A program made the position numbers and the translations under genes. From a virus, in the IMG/VR virus record IMGVR_UViG_3300009488_000007, positions 1-43,805 of that record: a stretch of DNA of 43,805 nt. One strand, given 5' to 3'. Below, in pieces: positions 12,061-20,289 of the stretch. The notes under the pieces are model-generated. The model ran no database searches and was not told the DNA's origin. It saw only the letters and a program-made list of their open reading frames with translations. How positions within the stretch are numbered: the first letter of the stretch is position 1; each line of letters opens with the position of its first letter.

Positions 12061-12246
12061 TCAGCCATTTCTTATAGCATTTTTACAACCAAATATGTCA
12101 GAGTAATTATTCCTACCGTGAGACCAAAGTCTATGATAATCAGGATTTTTATCACCACACCACTGGCACTTAAAGAACTCAGGTGTTTGCCCTATCGCCC
12201 TAAATCTCGTTTTTTCACTTTCAGTCATTTTGGTCATATAAGCCAT
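12061..12246 (-). CDS. Zinc-binding microprotein, first gene of the short minus operon
   Basis: The 61-residue product has FKCQWCGDKNPDYHRLWSHG (about residues 25-44), a Cx2C...H...H arrangement, plus a later Cys. The N-terminus is charged (MAYMTKMTESEKTRFRAIGQ). AAGGAGGGA precedes ATG 12246, about 40 bases after the expected transcription start from the promoter at 12295-12323. Confidence 0.75.
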   Translation of the reverse strand: MAYMTKMTESEKTRFRAIGQTPEFFKCQWCGDKNPDYHRLWSHGRNNYSDIFGCKNAIRNG

Positions 12247-12294
12247 TTTATCCCTCCTTTAACTCTTGGTTGTCCTGTCAAGCTATCTATTATC

Positions 12295-12323
12295 ATTATA
12301 ACACCTAGGCAGCTATTTGTCAA
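12295..12323 (-). promoter_or_regulatory. Perfect sigma70-type promoter for the 12246-10433 operon
   Basis: On the minus strand TTGACA (12323-12318) and TATAAT (12300-12295) are exact consensus with a 17-base spacer. The bases around the boxes (TTGACAAATAG and GTGTTATAAT) match those of the 43118 promoter, showing common ancestry or selection. Confidence 0.85.
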
Positions 12324-12333
12324 GTATATTCTA

Positions 12334-12343
12334 CTTAACATAA
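12334..12343 (+). promoter_or_regulatory. CTTnACATAA motif between divergent promoters
   Basis: CTTAACATAA lies 10 bp upstream of the -35 of the minus promoter at 12295 and 36 bp upstream of the plus promoter at 12380, so a bound protein could affect both. Confidence 0.5.
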
Positions 12344-12379
12344 TAGTATTATATATTTACAACTATACTCAGACTGAGC

Positions 12380-12408
12380 TTGACAGTTATGTAAAGTTGT
12401 GATATAAT
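12380..12408 (+). promoter_or_regulatory. Perfect sigma70-type promoter for the virion module, with internal operator motif
   Basis: TTGACA (12380-12385) and TATAAT (12403-12408), spacer 17. TTATGTAAAG, the reverse complement of CTTTACATAA, occupies 12387-12396 inside the spacer, an ideal position for repression. The first bases after the -10 box are AGGAGT and then the ATG of the small terminase gene, so the mRNA would start at or next to the start codon. Confidence 0.88.
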
Positions 12409-12414
12409 AGGAGT

Positions 12415-12930
12415 ATGAACACTGATATTGAAACCTCAGAAGGTGTAATAACTCCTACTGAAGGAGCAGCCCAATCTCTAATCAACTATTATGCGGATGG
12501 TGGCAAGAAAGCCCGTTACCTGAGTTACCTGGTAGCGAGTTTTTCTGTAATGGAGGCAGTAAAGCTAGCCAAAGTCCATCTGAAATCGGTTAAGCGTTGG
12601 AGAGAAGAACCAGCTTTTATGGAGTTGGAACAGAAAGCCCTAGGCGAGCTAAGGGAGCAGTTATCCAACCAGCTTATCAATATTGAGTTTACCCGCAACT
12701 TTAGGTTAGTATTGGCTAAGGACTTCCAAATCCTGTTCAAGGATGCTCAGGACAAAGTATTAACTGAGAAGGAGCAGCAGTACCTGTTGGTGATAAGGAA
12801 ATTCTATACTCCTCAGCAGTTGATTATGATTAGGCAGATAATTAGTGGAAAAGACCTATCTGGTGACGCGTTCAATTTCACCAACATAGCTATAAAGATT
12901 AGCTTGGAAAAGGGAGAACAAAGTGGATAG
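12415..12930 (+). CDS. Probable small terminase subunit
   Basis: The 171-residue protein contains a helix-turn-helix-like stretch around residues 40-62 (YLVASFSVMEAVKLAKVHLK then SVKRWREEPAF), the common plan of phage small terminases: an N-terminal DNA-binding domain followed by helical oligomerisation segments (EQKALGELREQLSNQL; EKEQQYLLVIRKFY). Position at the head of the packaging and virion module supports the call. It would recognise viral DNA and load the large subunit encoded at 16778. The ATG lies only seven bases after TATAAT, so translation is either leaderless or depends on RNA starting farther upstream, in which case AGGAG can act. A transcription regulator with the same fold is the alternative. 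Confidence 0.65.
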   Translation: MNTDIETSEGVITPTEGAAQSLINYYADGGKKARYLSYLVASFSVMEAVKLAKVHLKSVKRWREEPAFMELEQKALGELREQLSNQLINIEFTRNFRLVLAKDFQILFKDAQDKVLTEKEQQYLLVIRKFYTPQQLIMIRQIISGKDLSGDAFNFTNIAIKISLEKGEQSG

Positions 12931-12938
12931 AGGCTGCC

Positions 12939-13088
12939 ATGGAATGTCCTCGTTGCATAAATCCAAATACTGGAAAGCCACTACAAATGGTGTTACTCTT
13001 TAGAAACCTAAACACTGGAGAGGTGCTGTGGAAGTGCCGCCTTTGTGAACACAAGATAAAGGAGGAACCAAAATGCCTGAAGCCTTGA
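12939..13088 (+). CDS. Zinc-ribbon microprotein (49 residues)
   Basis: ATG at 12939 follows GAGG closely; TGA at 13086-13088 overlaps the next gene by 16 bases. CPRC (residues 3-6) and KCRLCEH (33-39) form a clear zinc ribbon around a strand pair containing KPLQMVLLFRNLNTGEVLW. It sits directly after the small terminase and could assist it, though that is only context. Confidence 0.75.
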   Translation: MECPRCINPNTGKPLQMVLLFRNLNTGEVLWKCRLCEHKIKEEPKCLKP

Positions 13089-13258
13089 TTGTAGCCTTAT
13101 TCAGTATGAACAGTTTGATATTGGGCGGCATAGCCTATAATTCATTCAGGATAGGTAAGATACAGGGTAGGTTGGAGAATGGTGATTATCTTCGCTGTCC
13201 TTTTTACAAGGCTAAGAACAAAGGATGTGTAAATGGCAAGAGGCGTAAGGGCGACTAG
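13073..13258 (+). CDS. Small membrane-anchored protein (61 residues)
   Basis: AAGGAGGAACCAAA precedes ATG 13073. Residues 4-22 (ALIVALFSMNSLILGGIAY) are one transmembrane helix, followed by a basic cytoplasmic-type tail with two cysteines (RCPFYKAKNKGCVNGKRRKG). This could be a holin-like or spanin-like component, but the tail with CPFYKAKNKGC looks more like a metal or disulfide loop. Confidence 0.75.
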   Translation: MPEALIVALFSMNSLILGGIAYNSFRIGKIQGRLENGDYLRCPFYKAKNKGCVNGKRRKGD

Positions 13259-13358
13259 GAGACAAGCAGCAGCGGGTAGGCGTAATGTAGTCAAGGCTCA
13301 AGTGAGCAGAATTGGCCTGAGAGGGAGTAGGTATAAACCTAGGGAACCAAGGAGGTAG
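13233..13358 (+). CDS. Very basic Arg-rich protein (41 residues)
   Basis: ATG at 13233 overlaps the end of the previous gene by 26 bases; TAG at 13356-13358. The product MARGVRATRRQAAAGRRNVV then KAQVSRIGLRGSRYKPREPRR has about 13 Arg or Lys and almost no acidic residues. The start context AAGGATGTGTAA is a fair ribosome site. Such composition fits a nucleic-acid-coating peptide. The AGG AGG TAG ending overlaps the ribosome site of the next, also basic, gene. Confidence 0.6.
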   Translation: MARGVRATRRQAAAGRRNVVKAQVSRIGLRGSRYKPREPRR

Positions 13359-13360
13359 AT

Positions 13361-13600
13361 ATGGTAAGGAAGGCAAGAGTAACTAAAGCAAGGCAGCCAA
13401 CGAAGCCACCAGTTGGCTATGGTCTCTACAAAGTTGTGCATAGGCTGAGATGGGGAAGCACGGTAATGCTCTCACCTAGAGGCTATCGCCATGCACCTCT
13501 TAGAGCCTGGGAAACTGCTATTGGGCTGAGGCCTAGAAAGCAGAGCCTGGTCGGAAAAGTAAGGAGACGCTATCGCACAGCTAGAGGAATAAGGGGATAA
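13361..13600 (+). CDS. Very basic protein (79 residues)
   Basis: GGAGG precedes ATG 13361. The protein is strongly basic throughout: MVRKARVTKARQPTKPPVGY, a middle HRLRWGSTVMLSPRGYRHAP, and an end KVRRRYRTARGIRG. It resembles in charge the adjacent 41-residue protein and could be a DNA-condensing or packaged protein, or a head-interior component. The order small terminase, basic proteins, fibres, large terminase is unusual. No family recognised. Confidence 0.75.
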   Translation: MVRKARVTKARQPTKPPVGYGLYKVVHRLRWGSTVMLSPRGYRHAPLRAWETAIGLRPRKQSLVGKVRRRYRTARGIRG

Positions 13601-13797
13601 TGGCTGACACAACCATTGATAAAGAGGTAGGTTTGGTATCTCTTGTGACTGTTGGAGTTGCCTTAAAACGTACCATCAGGTATGATGACTGTGTTATTTC
13701 AGTGGTTCCTACTGTGGCAGGAACTACTTATAAAAAGGTTAATCAACTCCTTTATAATGAGACCACTGGTAAGCTGGTAGTGGTTTATGAACCATAA
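13600..13797 (+). CDS. Small beta-rich protein (65 residues)
   Basis: The ATG at 13600 overlaps the previous stop by a base. The sequence MADTTIDKEVGLVSLVTVGV continues with short strands (CVISVVPTVAGTTYKKVNQL, GKLVVVYEP). It looks like a small virion or appendage component preceding the two fibre-like proteins. Function unknown. Confidence 0.7.
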   Translation: MADTTIDKEVGLVSLVTVGVALKRTIRYDDCVISVVPTVAGTTYKKVNQLLYNETTGKLVVVYEP

Positions 13798-13805
13798 GGA
13801 GTATT

Positions 13806-15074
13806 ATGCCTAAAGAACCCAAACCGACAAACGATACTACCTTTGAGGTAACACTTGCTGGTGGTGATAAGGTTGAGATAGGGGATAGGGACTCCGTTGA
13901 CTTCAAGCCTCATATCAAGCTCAATCGCTGGGATGGTGAATGTTTTATCAAAGTTCAACCAGCAGGAGAGATAGAGGAAATTGAGTATGAGGTAGAAGAA
14001 AATAAGATTAAGTGCAAATACAAGGTAAAACAGGACGAGTTTGAGTTTGAATGGGAAACTGAGTTCTACCCTCTTGAACCTACCATAGTAACCGCCAAAG
14101 ATAAAGACGGTAAAGAGCATAAGTTCAAGCAGAATGAGCTTGGCGGCTTTGAGTTTGAGCAAATCCTAAAGAAAAAACCTAAGACAAACAAGATTGTCCT
14201 TGATATCGAGACGCAGGGACTTAAATTTCACCATCAGCCTCCGTTACACCCAGACCATCCAACTTGGCTTATAGATGAACTGGGTGGAGTTAGTATTCGT
14301 CCTGAGAATGTCGTTGGGGGTTATGCTGTTGACCACGCTACCAGAATACCCTTCCACAAGAACAAGGAAGATGCTGAAAAATATAAGGCGTGCATAGCCT
14401 TCTTTATTTATTATCCCTACCTTACAGATGTTAACGGATGGCGGGTTCGGGCGGAAGGTTTCATACTTGATGTGGAAGCAAAGACCTTAACAACTGTAAT
14501 GCCCCAGGATTTTCTTGACAAAGCTGTTTATCCAGTAAGCACAGGAACCACTAATTTTGGTTTTGAAGAAAAGGGTGGAACTTCCTACAATATAATAGGC
14601 TACATTATGGGGTCTAAGTTTTTAGCTGCTGCTGGCACACCGATTTCTGTAACAGCGTATCTTCAGAATACGGAGAGTGAAGACCCGCAAGAAGTGGAGT
14701 ATGGAGTATACTTGGATTCTGATGCTTCCCGTGTTGCCTACACAGGCAATCCAGGGGCAAATACTGTTCCTGGGGGCCACGATGCTAACTTTCTCATAAA
14801 TTTAGGAACTGTAGATAAAGATTTAACTGCTGCTGACCATTACCTTGTTTGGTGGGCAGGTGCTCAATACCCTAAGTTCTGGTTTAATGAAGTGGCAGGT
14901 CTCTCGGCTTACGATGCCGAGGCCTTTACAGATGGTACATGGCCTAATCCTTGGACTCAGACAGTATGGGGTGATAGGAAATTCACCATTTTCTGCACCT
15001 ATGAGGAAGAAGCAGCAGTAGGTATTCCAGTTCAAGCCTTTATGCATATGCAGAGAATGAGGAGGCAAGGATAG
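13806..15074 (+). CDS. Virion appendage/fibre-like protein (422 residues)
   Basis: AAGGAG precedes ATG 13806. The N-terminal half is highly charged beta sequence (EIEEIEYEVEENKIKCKYKV, FEFEWETEFYPLEP). The middle has KIVLDIETQGLKFHHQPPL and RPENVVGGYAVDHA, a signature I associate with structural proteins of related uncultured phages. The C-terminal part (GYIMGSKFLAAAGTPISVTA and later WWAGAQYPKFWFNEVAGLSA) looks like a carbohydrate-binding jelly-roll. The neighbour at 15074 is also fibre-like, so the two probably form one receptor-binding structure. Confidence 0.6.
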   Translation: MPKEPKPTNDTTFEVTLAGGDKVEIGDRDSVDFKPHIKLNRWDGECFIKVQPAGEIEEIEYEVEENKIKCKYKVKQDEFEFEWETEFYPLEPTIVTAKDKDGKEHKFKQNELGGFEFEQILKKKPKTNKIVLDIETQGLKFHHQPPLHPDHPTWLIDELGGVSIRPENVVGGYAVDHATRIPFHKNKEDAEKYKACIAFFIYYPYLTDVNGWRVRAEGFILDVEAKTLTTVMPQDFLDKAVYPVSTGTTNFGFEEKGGTSYNIIGYIMGSKFLAAAGTPISVTAYLQNTESEDPQEVEYGVYLDSDASRVAYTGNPGANTVPGGHDANFLINLGTVDKDLTAADHYLVWWAGAQYPKFWFNEVAGLSAYDAEAFTDGTWPNPWTQTVWGDRKFTIFCTYEEEAAVGIPVQAFMHMQRMRRQG

Positions 15075-16537
15075 TGCAAGAGTTAGAAGTGAATGTAGCA
15101 GCGACTATTTTAATCGGGCCTGCGGTAGCAGTAGCGGATGGGGTTACACCTGTTGAAAATCTTGCACTAGGTACTGCTGACCATGCGGAGCTAATGAAAC
15201 ATAATGGAACTACCTTTGTTGACTTAACCAGTGATAGCCGAGCCTTTACTCACAAGGAAGGCGGATGGTACACCTTGGTTCTTGGCACAGGCGATATAGA
15301 CACAGAGGGGCGTTTAACTGTACTTATTATGGACACTAGCCTTAGTTTGCCCATCTGGAAGGACTTTATGGTTGTCTCTCAAGCATATTGGGCAAGTAAA
15401 TATGATGCTAAGGACTCAGGTTATATGGATGTTGACATTAAGGCAGTTGGTGGGACAGCTACTCCTCATACCAGTGGTAAGCTCCATGTCCTTAATGGGG
15501 ATGGTGCTGCTATTACCGCAGCAGGCCCAACAAAGACTCAAATGGATAATGGACATGGACTTCTAGCCACATTAGCCATACAACACGATGCAGACTACGG
15601 TGATAGGATTTACTTTGACGAGGACACTGGCGTTGCTGGCACAACTCATCCTATAGGTACGGCACACGACCCCAGTGATGTTATCGCTGATATTATATCT
15701 ATGTGTACTACCCGAAATATCCGCAAGATACATGTTCATGGAGCATTAACCCTTGCTGCCCAAATGGAGCACTATGCCTTCTTTGGGGAGAGGCATGAAG
15801 AGCTAGGTGATTTCGTAGACCTCGGTGGGCAAGATGTAGATGGCTCTTATTTTACGGGACTTTTGATAAAAGGAGCACAGGCGGGAGCAGGCTTCATCAA
15901 TATAGAGGACTGTATAGTATATACCCTGACCAACTTTACTGGTATGATAACAAACAGTGCATTTTACAGTTCCACATGCAGTCTTGAGGATACTGGATAT
16001 TCTGATATAGATAGTTGTTACTCAATATATGGTGCTGTAACCCTAACAGTCCAAGCACCGACAAGGGCAAGCATAAAGGATTGGAAGGGAAACCTTATCC
16101 TGACAGCACAAGATGGCGGTGTAATGTTCCTGAGAGACTTTGTGGGAACCCTTGAGATTGATGCGATGACTTCTGGGACACTTTCGGTTTACGCTAATGG
16201 TGCTGATATTACCATAAATGCTGACTGCACTGGTGGGACAATTAACCTTTATGGACATGGTAATCTCACTGGAGCTGGTGGTGGAGTTACCATAAACAAC
16301 TACCTGATTGATACTAAGATAGATACAGCACAGGGAACGCTAACCAAACTAGAGGATACACTTGAAGATGATGCTGGGACTTATAGGTTTACTGAAAATG
16401 CTTTAGAGGAAGCACCTTCTGGTGCAGAAGCTATAGTGGCTGCGGTTTGGGATGAGCCAATAGCCGACCATGATACTGAAGGTTCTACTGGAGAAGCCTT
16501 AGCTGCCGCCACTGAAATTACCCTAGAGGAGGATTAA
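15074..16537 (+). CDS. Tail fibre/appendage protein with beta-helical centre (487 residues)
   Basis: GTG at 15074 overlaps the previous TAG by one base. The N-terminal 110 residues (GGWYTLVLGTGDIDTEGRLT, LPIWKDFMVVSQAYW) are the conserved attachment-type domain of fibre proteins in this group. The centre, about 180-420, has the short repetitive Gly/Asn/Thr strands of a beta helix (GTINLYGHGNLTGAGGGVTI). The end has IVAAVWDEPIADHDTEGSTG, a motif common near the C-terminus of such proteins. Role inferred: host recognition. Confidence 0.65.
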   Translation: MQELEVNVAATILIGPAVAVADGVTPVENLALGTADHAELMKHNGTTFVDLTSDSRAFTHKEGGWYTLVLGTGDIDTEGRLTVLIMDTSLSLPIWKDFMVVSQAYWASKYDAKDSGYMDVDIKAVGGTATPHTSGKLHVLNGDGAAITAAGPTKTQMDNGHGLLATLAIQHDADYGDRIYFDEDTGVAGTTHPIGTAHDPSDVIADIISMCTTRNIRKIHVHGALTLAAQMEHYAFFGERHEELGDFVDLGGQDVDGSYFTGLLIKGAQAGAGFINIEDCIVYTLTNFTGMITNSAFYSSTCSLEDTGYSDIDSCYSIYGAVTLTVQAPTRASIKDWKGNLILTAQDGGVMFLRDFVGTLEIDAMTSGTLSVYANGADITINADCTGGTINLYGHGNLTGAGGGVTINNYLIDTKIDTAQGTLTKLEDTLEDDAGTYRFTENALEEAPSGAEAIVAAVWDEPIADHDTEGSTGEALAAATEITLEED

Positions 16538-16538
16538 A

Positions 16539-16778
16539 ATGGGCTGGTGCGTAGATTTATATAGGCCTAAGCTAGATACAATATTTGCTGGATTGGAAAA
16601 GCAATACTCAATCCAACATGTTGAGGCTACCAACCCAACCATCAAAATAGCACATGAAGGAGAAATACCTCTAGGGACTATGAAGGCTATTGTGGATATG
16701 TTTCCTGAATTTGTTTATGTAAATTTTGTCCCTAGTTCCACCTTTCCTCTAGGACAATCCATAGCGGAGACACACTAA
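16539..16778 (+). CDS. Hypothetical 79-residue protein
   Basis: AGAGGAGG precedes ATG 16539. The product MGWCVDLYRPKLDTIFAGLE, with PEFVYVNFVPSSTFPLG near its end, is a compact alpha/beta protein without recognisable motif. It is coupled to the large terminase gene by a one-base overlap and could be a virion or packaging accessory. Confidence 0.75.
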   Translation: MGWCVDLYRPKLDTIFAGLEKQYSIQHVEATNPTIKIAHEGEIPLGTMKAIVDMFPEFVYVNFVPSSTFPLGQSIAETH

Positions 16779-18358
16779 TGGTAACTGCCGAACAAACCCT
16801 CAGAGAACTTATAGCCAATGACAGAGCCTTCATTGAGGCGTTATTCGTTGTGGAAAACAAGCAGCGAAGAATAGTTCCATTCACCTACAATGACATCCAG
16901 GCTGATGTTGATTCCACAGAGACGGGTATGGATATATGGATTAAACCTGCCCAGGTTGGGTTCTCCACCGAGAGAATAGCTAAGAGGTTGAAGGACACCC
17001 TAACCTGTCCTGGTACTAACACTGTCCTTGTAGCTTATGAGGATTTTATCACAGAACGGCTCCTGAACAAGGTACAGTTCTTTTACAATCACTTAGCTGG
17101 GCTGAACATTCCTGGCTTTCCTGAAATCCACCATGATTCTACCTATGAAAAAACATTCCGCTTCTATGTTAATAGTAGGATAGTAAGTACCAGTTCTATT
17201 TATATAGCCTCAGCCCGTAGTTATGTGGCAGGTAGAGCAGAAACTATCCACCACCTACTATTTGATGAAGCTCCATTTTACCCATCTGGAGCTATGGAAA
17301 GGATAATCTCTCCTGCGTTAGACCGTGTCCCTCCAGATGGAACGGTGGATATTTATGGAACACCCAATGGTCAGGAAAACGATTTCTATGATATGTACCA
17401 GTTGGCTAAGGAAGGTAAATCAGTATTCACTCCTCACTTCTACACCTGGTTTGTCCATAAGGAATATGTTATTATATTAGGTGACCCTAGAATTGAAATG
17501 TTTGTTCCTGAAACCAATAAGCCTGAGTTCAAGTTGAGTCAGGATGAGGAAAGACTGGTAATCAATCATGGATTAACCTTTGACCAAATAAGGTGGAGAC
17601 GTTGGAAGGTGAAGCAGAAGCAGAGCCTTAGGCGGTCAGGAGAATTGACATTATTGTTTAACCAGGAATTTCCAGAGGATGATGTTAGTTGTTTCCTAGC
17701 CACTGGTGATATGTATTTTGATGACTTCCTTGTTAATGAATTGGCTAAGGACTGTTATCCAGCAAAGTATCATTTGGAAGGGCTGGATATATGGTATCAA
17801 CCAGAGAAGGACAAAAAGTATATGGTCTGTATTGACCCTGGCCAAGCTAAGATAACCAAATCATCCATTGGAGTGTTGACCTTTGACCAAGATGGGGAGG
17901 GTAATTACAAGCCCAAATGGTGTGCTAGGGATGCAGGTCTATACAGTCCAGAGGTAACAGTTAAGAAGGCTGTAGCTGCCTCTAACCATTATAATAGGGC
18001 TGAAATAGCTTGGGAAGCCAATAGTCATGGATTAGCCATTACCGAACTATTGAAGCATAGGAGGCCAATCTATTTTAGGAAGGATATAGTCAGTGGTATG
18101 CCTTCAATGGAACCAGGTTGGCTAACCACCAGTAAGAATAAGGACTATATGCTACAGACAGTCCATAAGTGTTTGGTAGACTTTACCTGTCATGATATTG
18201 AAATAGCCCAGCAGATGAGGAATCATAGGCTAGTTGGTGATAAGATTGTGGTTGTAGGAGCCAATGATATTTTAATGAGCTTGGCTGTAGGACTCTGTTG
18301 TATGAATCCTAAACCAATGAAGCGAGGGTATATGGGAAGGACAGGATATAAATGGTAG
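16778..18358 (+). CDS. terL: Terminase large subunit
   Basis: The 526-residue protein has a divergent Walker A loop KPAQVGFST (residues 56-64), a Walker B strand with catalytic Glu HHLLFDEAPF (about 158-167) and the coupling segment IYGTPNGQENDFYDMYQ. The C-terminal RNase H-like nuclease shows MVCIDPGQ (about 348-355), AEIAWEANSHG and ANDILMSLAVG with their acidic metal ligands. It packages DNA into the prohead with ATP and cuts it at the end of packaging, working with the small subunit (12415) and the portal (18591). Four genes for structural or unknown proteins separate the two terminase subunits, which is uncommon. Confidence 0.9.
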   Translation: MVTAEQTLRELIANDRAFIEALFVVENKQRRIVPFTYNDIQADVDSTETGMDIWIKPAQVGFSTERIAKRLKDTLTCPGTNTVLVAYEDFITERLLNKVQFFYNHLAGLNIPGFPEIHHDSTYEKTFRFYVNSRIVSTSSIYIASARSYVAGRAETIHHLLFDEAPFYPSGAMERIISPALDRVPPDGTVDIYGTPNGQENDFYDMYQLAKEGKSVFTPHFYTWFVHKEYVIILGDPRIEMFVPETNKPEFKLSQDEERLVINHGLTFDQIRWRRWKVKQKQSLRRSGELTLLFNQEFPEDDVSCFLATGDMYFDDFLVNELAKDCYPAKYHLEGLDIWYQPEKDKKYMVCIDPGQAKITKSSIGVLTFDQDGEGNYKPKWCARDAGLYSPEVTVKKAVAASNHYNRAEIAWEANSHGLAITELLKHRRPIYFRKDIVSGMPSMEPGWLTTSKNKDYMLQTVHKCLVDFTCHDIEIAQQMRNHRLVGDKIVVVGANDILMSLAVGLCCMNPKPMKRGYMGRTGYKW

Positions 18359-18380
18359 AATATAGTGAGGAGGTATTGCG

Positions 18381-18578
18381 ATGGAGAAGTGGATTGAGTT
18401 AGTAAGAGCGTTGGTTAGACCTTACCTAGCCTATAGTGGTTGGACTGCCATAATAGTTTTGGCAGCAATTTTAACCATTAAATTTGCTAGTCCAGACATA
18501 GCCAATATGTTTGTAGGTGCTCTTATTGGTACTACAGCCACAATCACTGGCTTCTATGTCCGTGATAGAATTAAGTAA
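18381..18578 (+). CDS. Two-helix membrane protein, holin candidate
   Basis: GAGGAGG precedes ATG 18381. The 65 residues form an amphipathic N-terminal helix (MEKWIELVRALVRPYLAYSG), two transmembrane helices (about 21-36 and 42-60) and a short basic tail RDRIK. Size and layout fit a class II holin, which would open the inner membrane at the end of infection. No endolysin can be seen nearby, so the call rests only on topology. Another membrane role is possible. Confidence 0.6.
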   Translation: MEKWIELVRALVRPYLAYSGWTAIIVLAAILTIKFASPDIANMFVGALIGTTATITGFYVRDRIK

Positions 18579-18590
18579 GGAGTGTAGATT

Positions 18591-20288
18591 ATGAATGAAA
18601 AAGACCTTATCGCTAAGTGTGGTAAGTTAAAAGGTAATTGGAGAACCAGAGAACGTAAGATTAAGGACTGGTATAAAGTCCTCCGATTAGAAGATGTGTT
18701 AAAACAAGAAGGTATGGAGACTGTTACATCCAACGACCCTAGAACTGGTTATAACCTAGGCAAGCACCTGATGACTTCCAGTATAGTGGCGGACAAAGTC
18801 AGTCAGGAGGACTTAACCCCACAAGAGGTAGAGTCTACCAGCTATTTAGAAGGTTATGTAGCCAAACGCTGGGCTGAGGAGGAAAAACGCTATCGTAGGA
18901 TGGGTCGTCAAAGTTTCAAAGGTGAGTTAATAGGCTTAATGTTGGCTACTGGCTGGTACAACGTATTTAGTATTGTGGAGGAGGGTAGAATCTGGTCTGA
19001 GGTTTGGAATCCATTAGAAGTTTTCCCAGAGTTTGGTTCTGCTGACATAGGTTTGCTAGAGGCCGCCCATATCTATACCATGAAGCCAGCCATAGCTAAT
19101 AGGAAGGCTAAAATAATGGGCTGGGTACTTAAACGACCATTTACCCATAACACTACCTTATATGACTATTGGGGTTTTGATGATGATGGTGATGTGGTTA
19201 ACGGTATAGTTTTAGGTCAGGAGTTTGTTAAGCCATTGGAGAAAGACCTAGTCCTTAGTGAGTTAGGTGTATTGCCCTTATTCATTTCTCCAGTTGGTGG
19301 ACTACCTGACAGAGGAGTGATAGACCCCAAATGGCAGGAACATTGTGGAGAAGGCATAGTAGCTACTAATGAGGAGCTAACCAAAAACTATAACAAGATG
19401 TTGAGTTTTTCCCAGCAGTTAGTTAGGACTGTAGCCCAGCCTCACTACTTAGAATTATCTAGTGGTGATACACCTATAATGACTGAGGAGAGTATGGACA
19501 GATGGGGCTCAATCCTTAGAGGTGCGCCAGGAGAATCAGCAGGAGCTTTGCAGCCTCCAGCCATTCCTGTAGAACTAAGAACCATTATGTTTGAGTATTC
19601 CAACATGATACAGAGAGGTATGTTTCCATGGGCTATCTTTGGTAACGTCCAAATGCAGATGAGTTACCTTGCCATGGCCAACATAGCCTCAGCAGCCTTG
19701 CAGGTATTAACTCCTTACATGGATGCTTTTAGAGGATTGCGTTCTGATATTAACGATTATTGGATTAAACTCCTAACCACAACCAAGTATAGACCACATA
19801 AGTTTATTGTCCCTGCGAATATGCCTGAAGAGGTTAAGTTTGATGTCCAGGCTGATATTGAAATTCCTGGTTATTTAATCCAAAGAGCTACTGTAGCCAG
19901 GATGCTAGACCCAACCTTTAGATTATCCACTGATACTGTCATGGACAAAATGTTTCCTGAGGTTAGGGACCCATTACGAGAGCAGGCTAAAGTTAGGAAG
20001 GACGATGCTATGATGAGTCCTGAGGCAATAATGGCTGACCAGGTTCTAGCCTATAAGGAGCAGGCAAGAATATTGAGGGAGAAGAAGGACCCAGCCAGTA
20101 TTGAGGCTGCCGAACTCTATGAGAAGGTGGCAGCCTTAGTAGAAGCGAGGCTGTCTCCTCAGCAACAGGCTGTTGAGCAAGCTGGAGCAGCTGGGCGGGC
20201 TACTCCTCCAGCTGAGGAAGCTATAATGAGGGAAGTGTTCCCAACCAGAGAGGCAGCCGCACCACAGGAAGGAATGGGGAGAGTGTAA
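18591..20288 (+). CDS. Portal protein
   Basis: The 565-residue protein follows the large terminase and precedes the head genes, the normal place for the portal. Its N-terminal part is helical and charged, the centre carries Trp-rich clip/wing segments (GWYNVFSIVEEGRIWSEVWN; WNPLEVFPEF), and a region MFEYSNMIQRGMFPWAIFGN then MSYLAMANIASAALQVLTPY resembles the stem and crown helices of portals. The C-terminal 100 residues are a coiled coil rich in Ala and Gln. The dodecamer would form the DNA channel. Family assignment is by context and overall shape, not by a short motif. Confidence 0.75.
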   Translation: MNEKDLIAKCGKLKGNWRTRERKIKDWYKVLRLEDVLKQEGMETVTSNDPRTGYNLGKHLMTSSIVADKVSQEDLTPQEVESTSYLEGYVAKRWAEEEKRYRRMGRQSFKGELIGLMLATGWYNVFSIVEEGRIWSEVWNPLEVFPEFGSADIGLLEAAHIYTMKPAIANRKAKIMGWVLKRPFTHNTTLYDYWGFDDDGDVVNGIVLGQEFVKPLEKDLVLSELGVLPLFISPVGGLPDRGVIDPKWQEHCGEGIVATNEELTKNYNKMLSFSQQLVRTVAQPHYLELSSGDTPIMTEESMDRWGSILRGAPGESAGALQPPAIPVELRTIMFEYSNMIQRGMFPWAIFGNVQMQMSYLAMANIASAALQVLTPYMDAFRGLRSDINDYWIKLLTTTKYRPHKFIVPANMPEEVKFDVQADIEIPGYLIQRATVARMLDPTFRLSTDTVMDKMFPEVRDPLREQAKVRKDDAMMSPEAIMADQVLAYKEQARILREKKDPASIEAAELYEKVAALVEARLSPQQQAVEQAGAAGRATPPAEEAIMREVFPTREAAAPQEGMGRV

Positions 20289-20289
20289 A

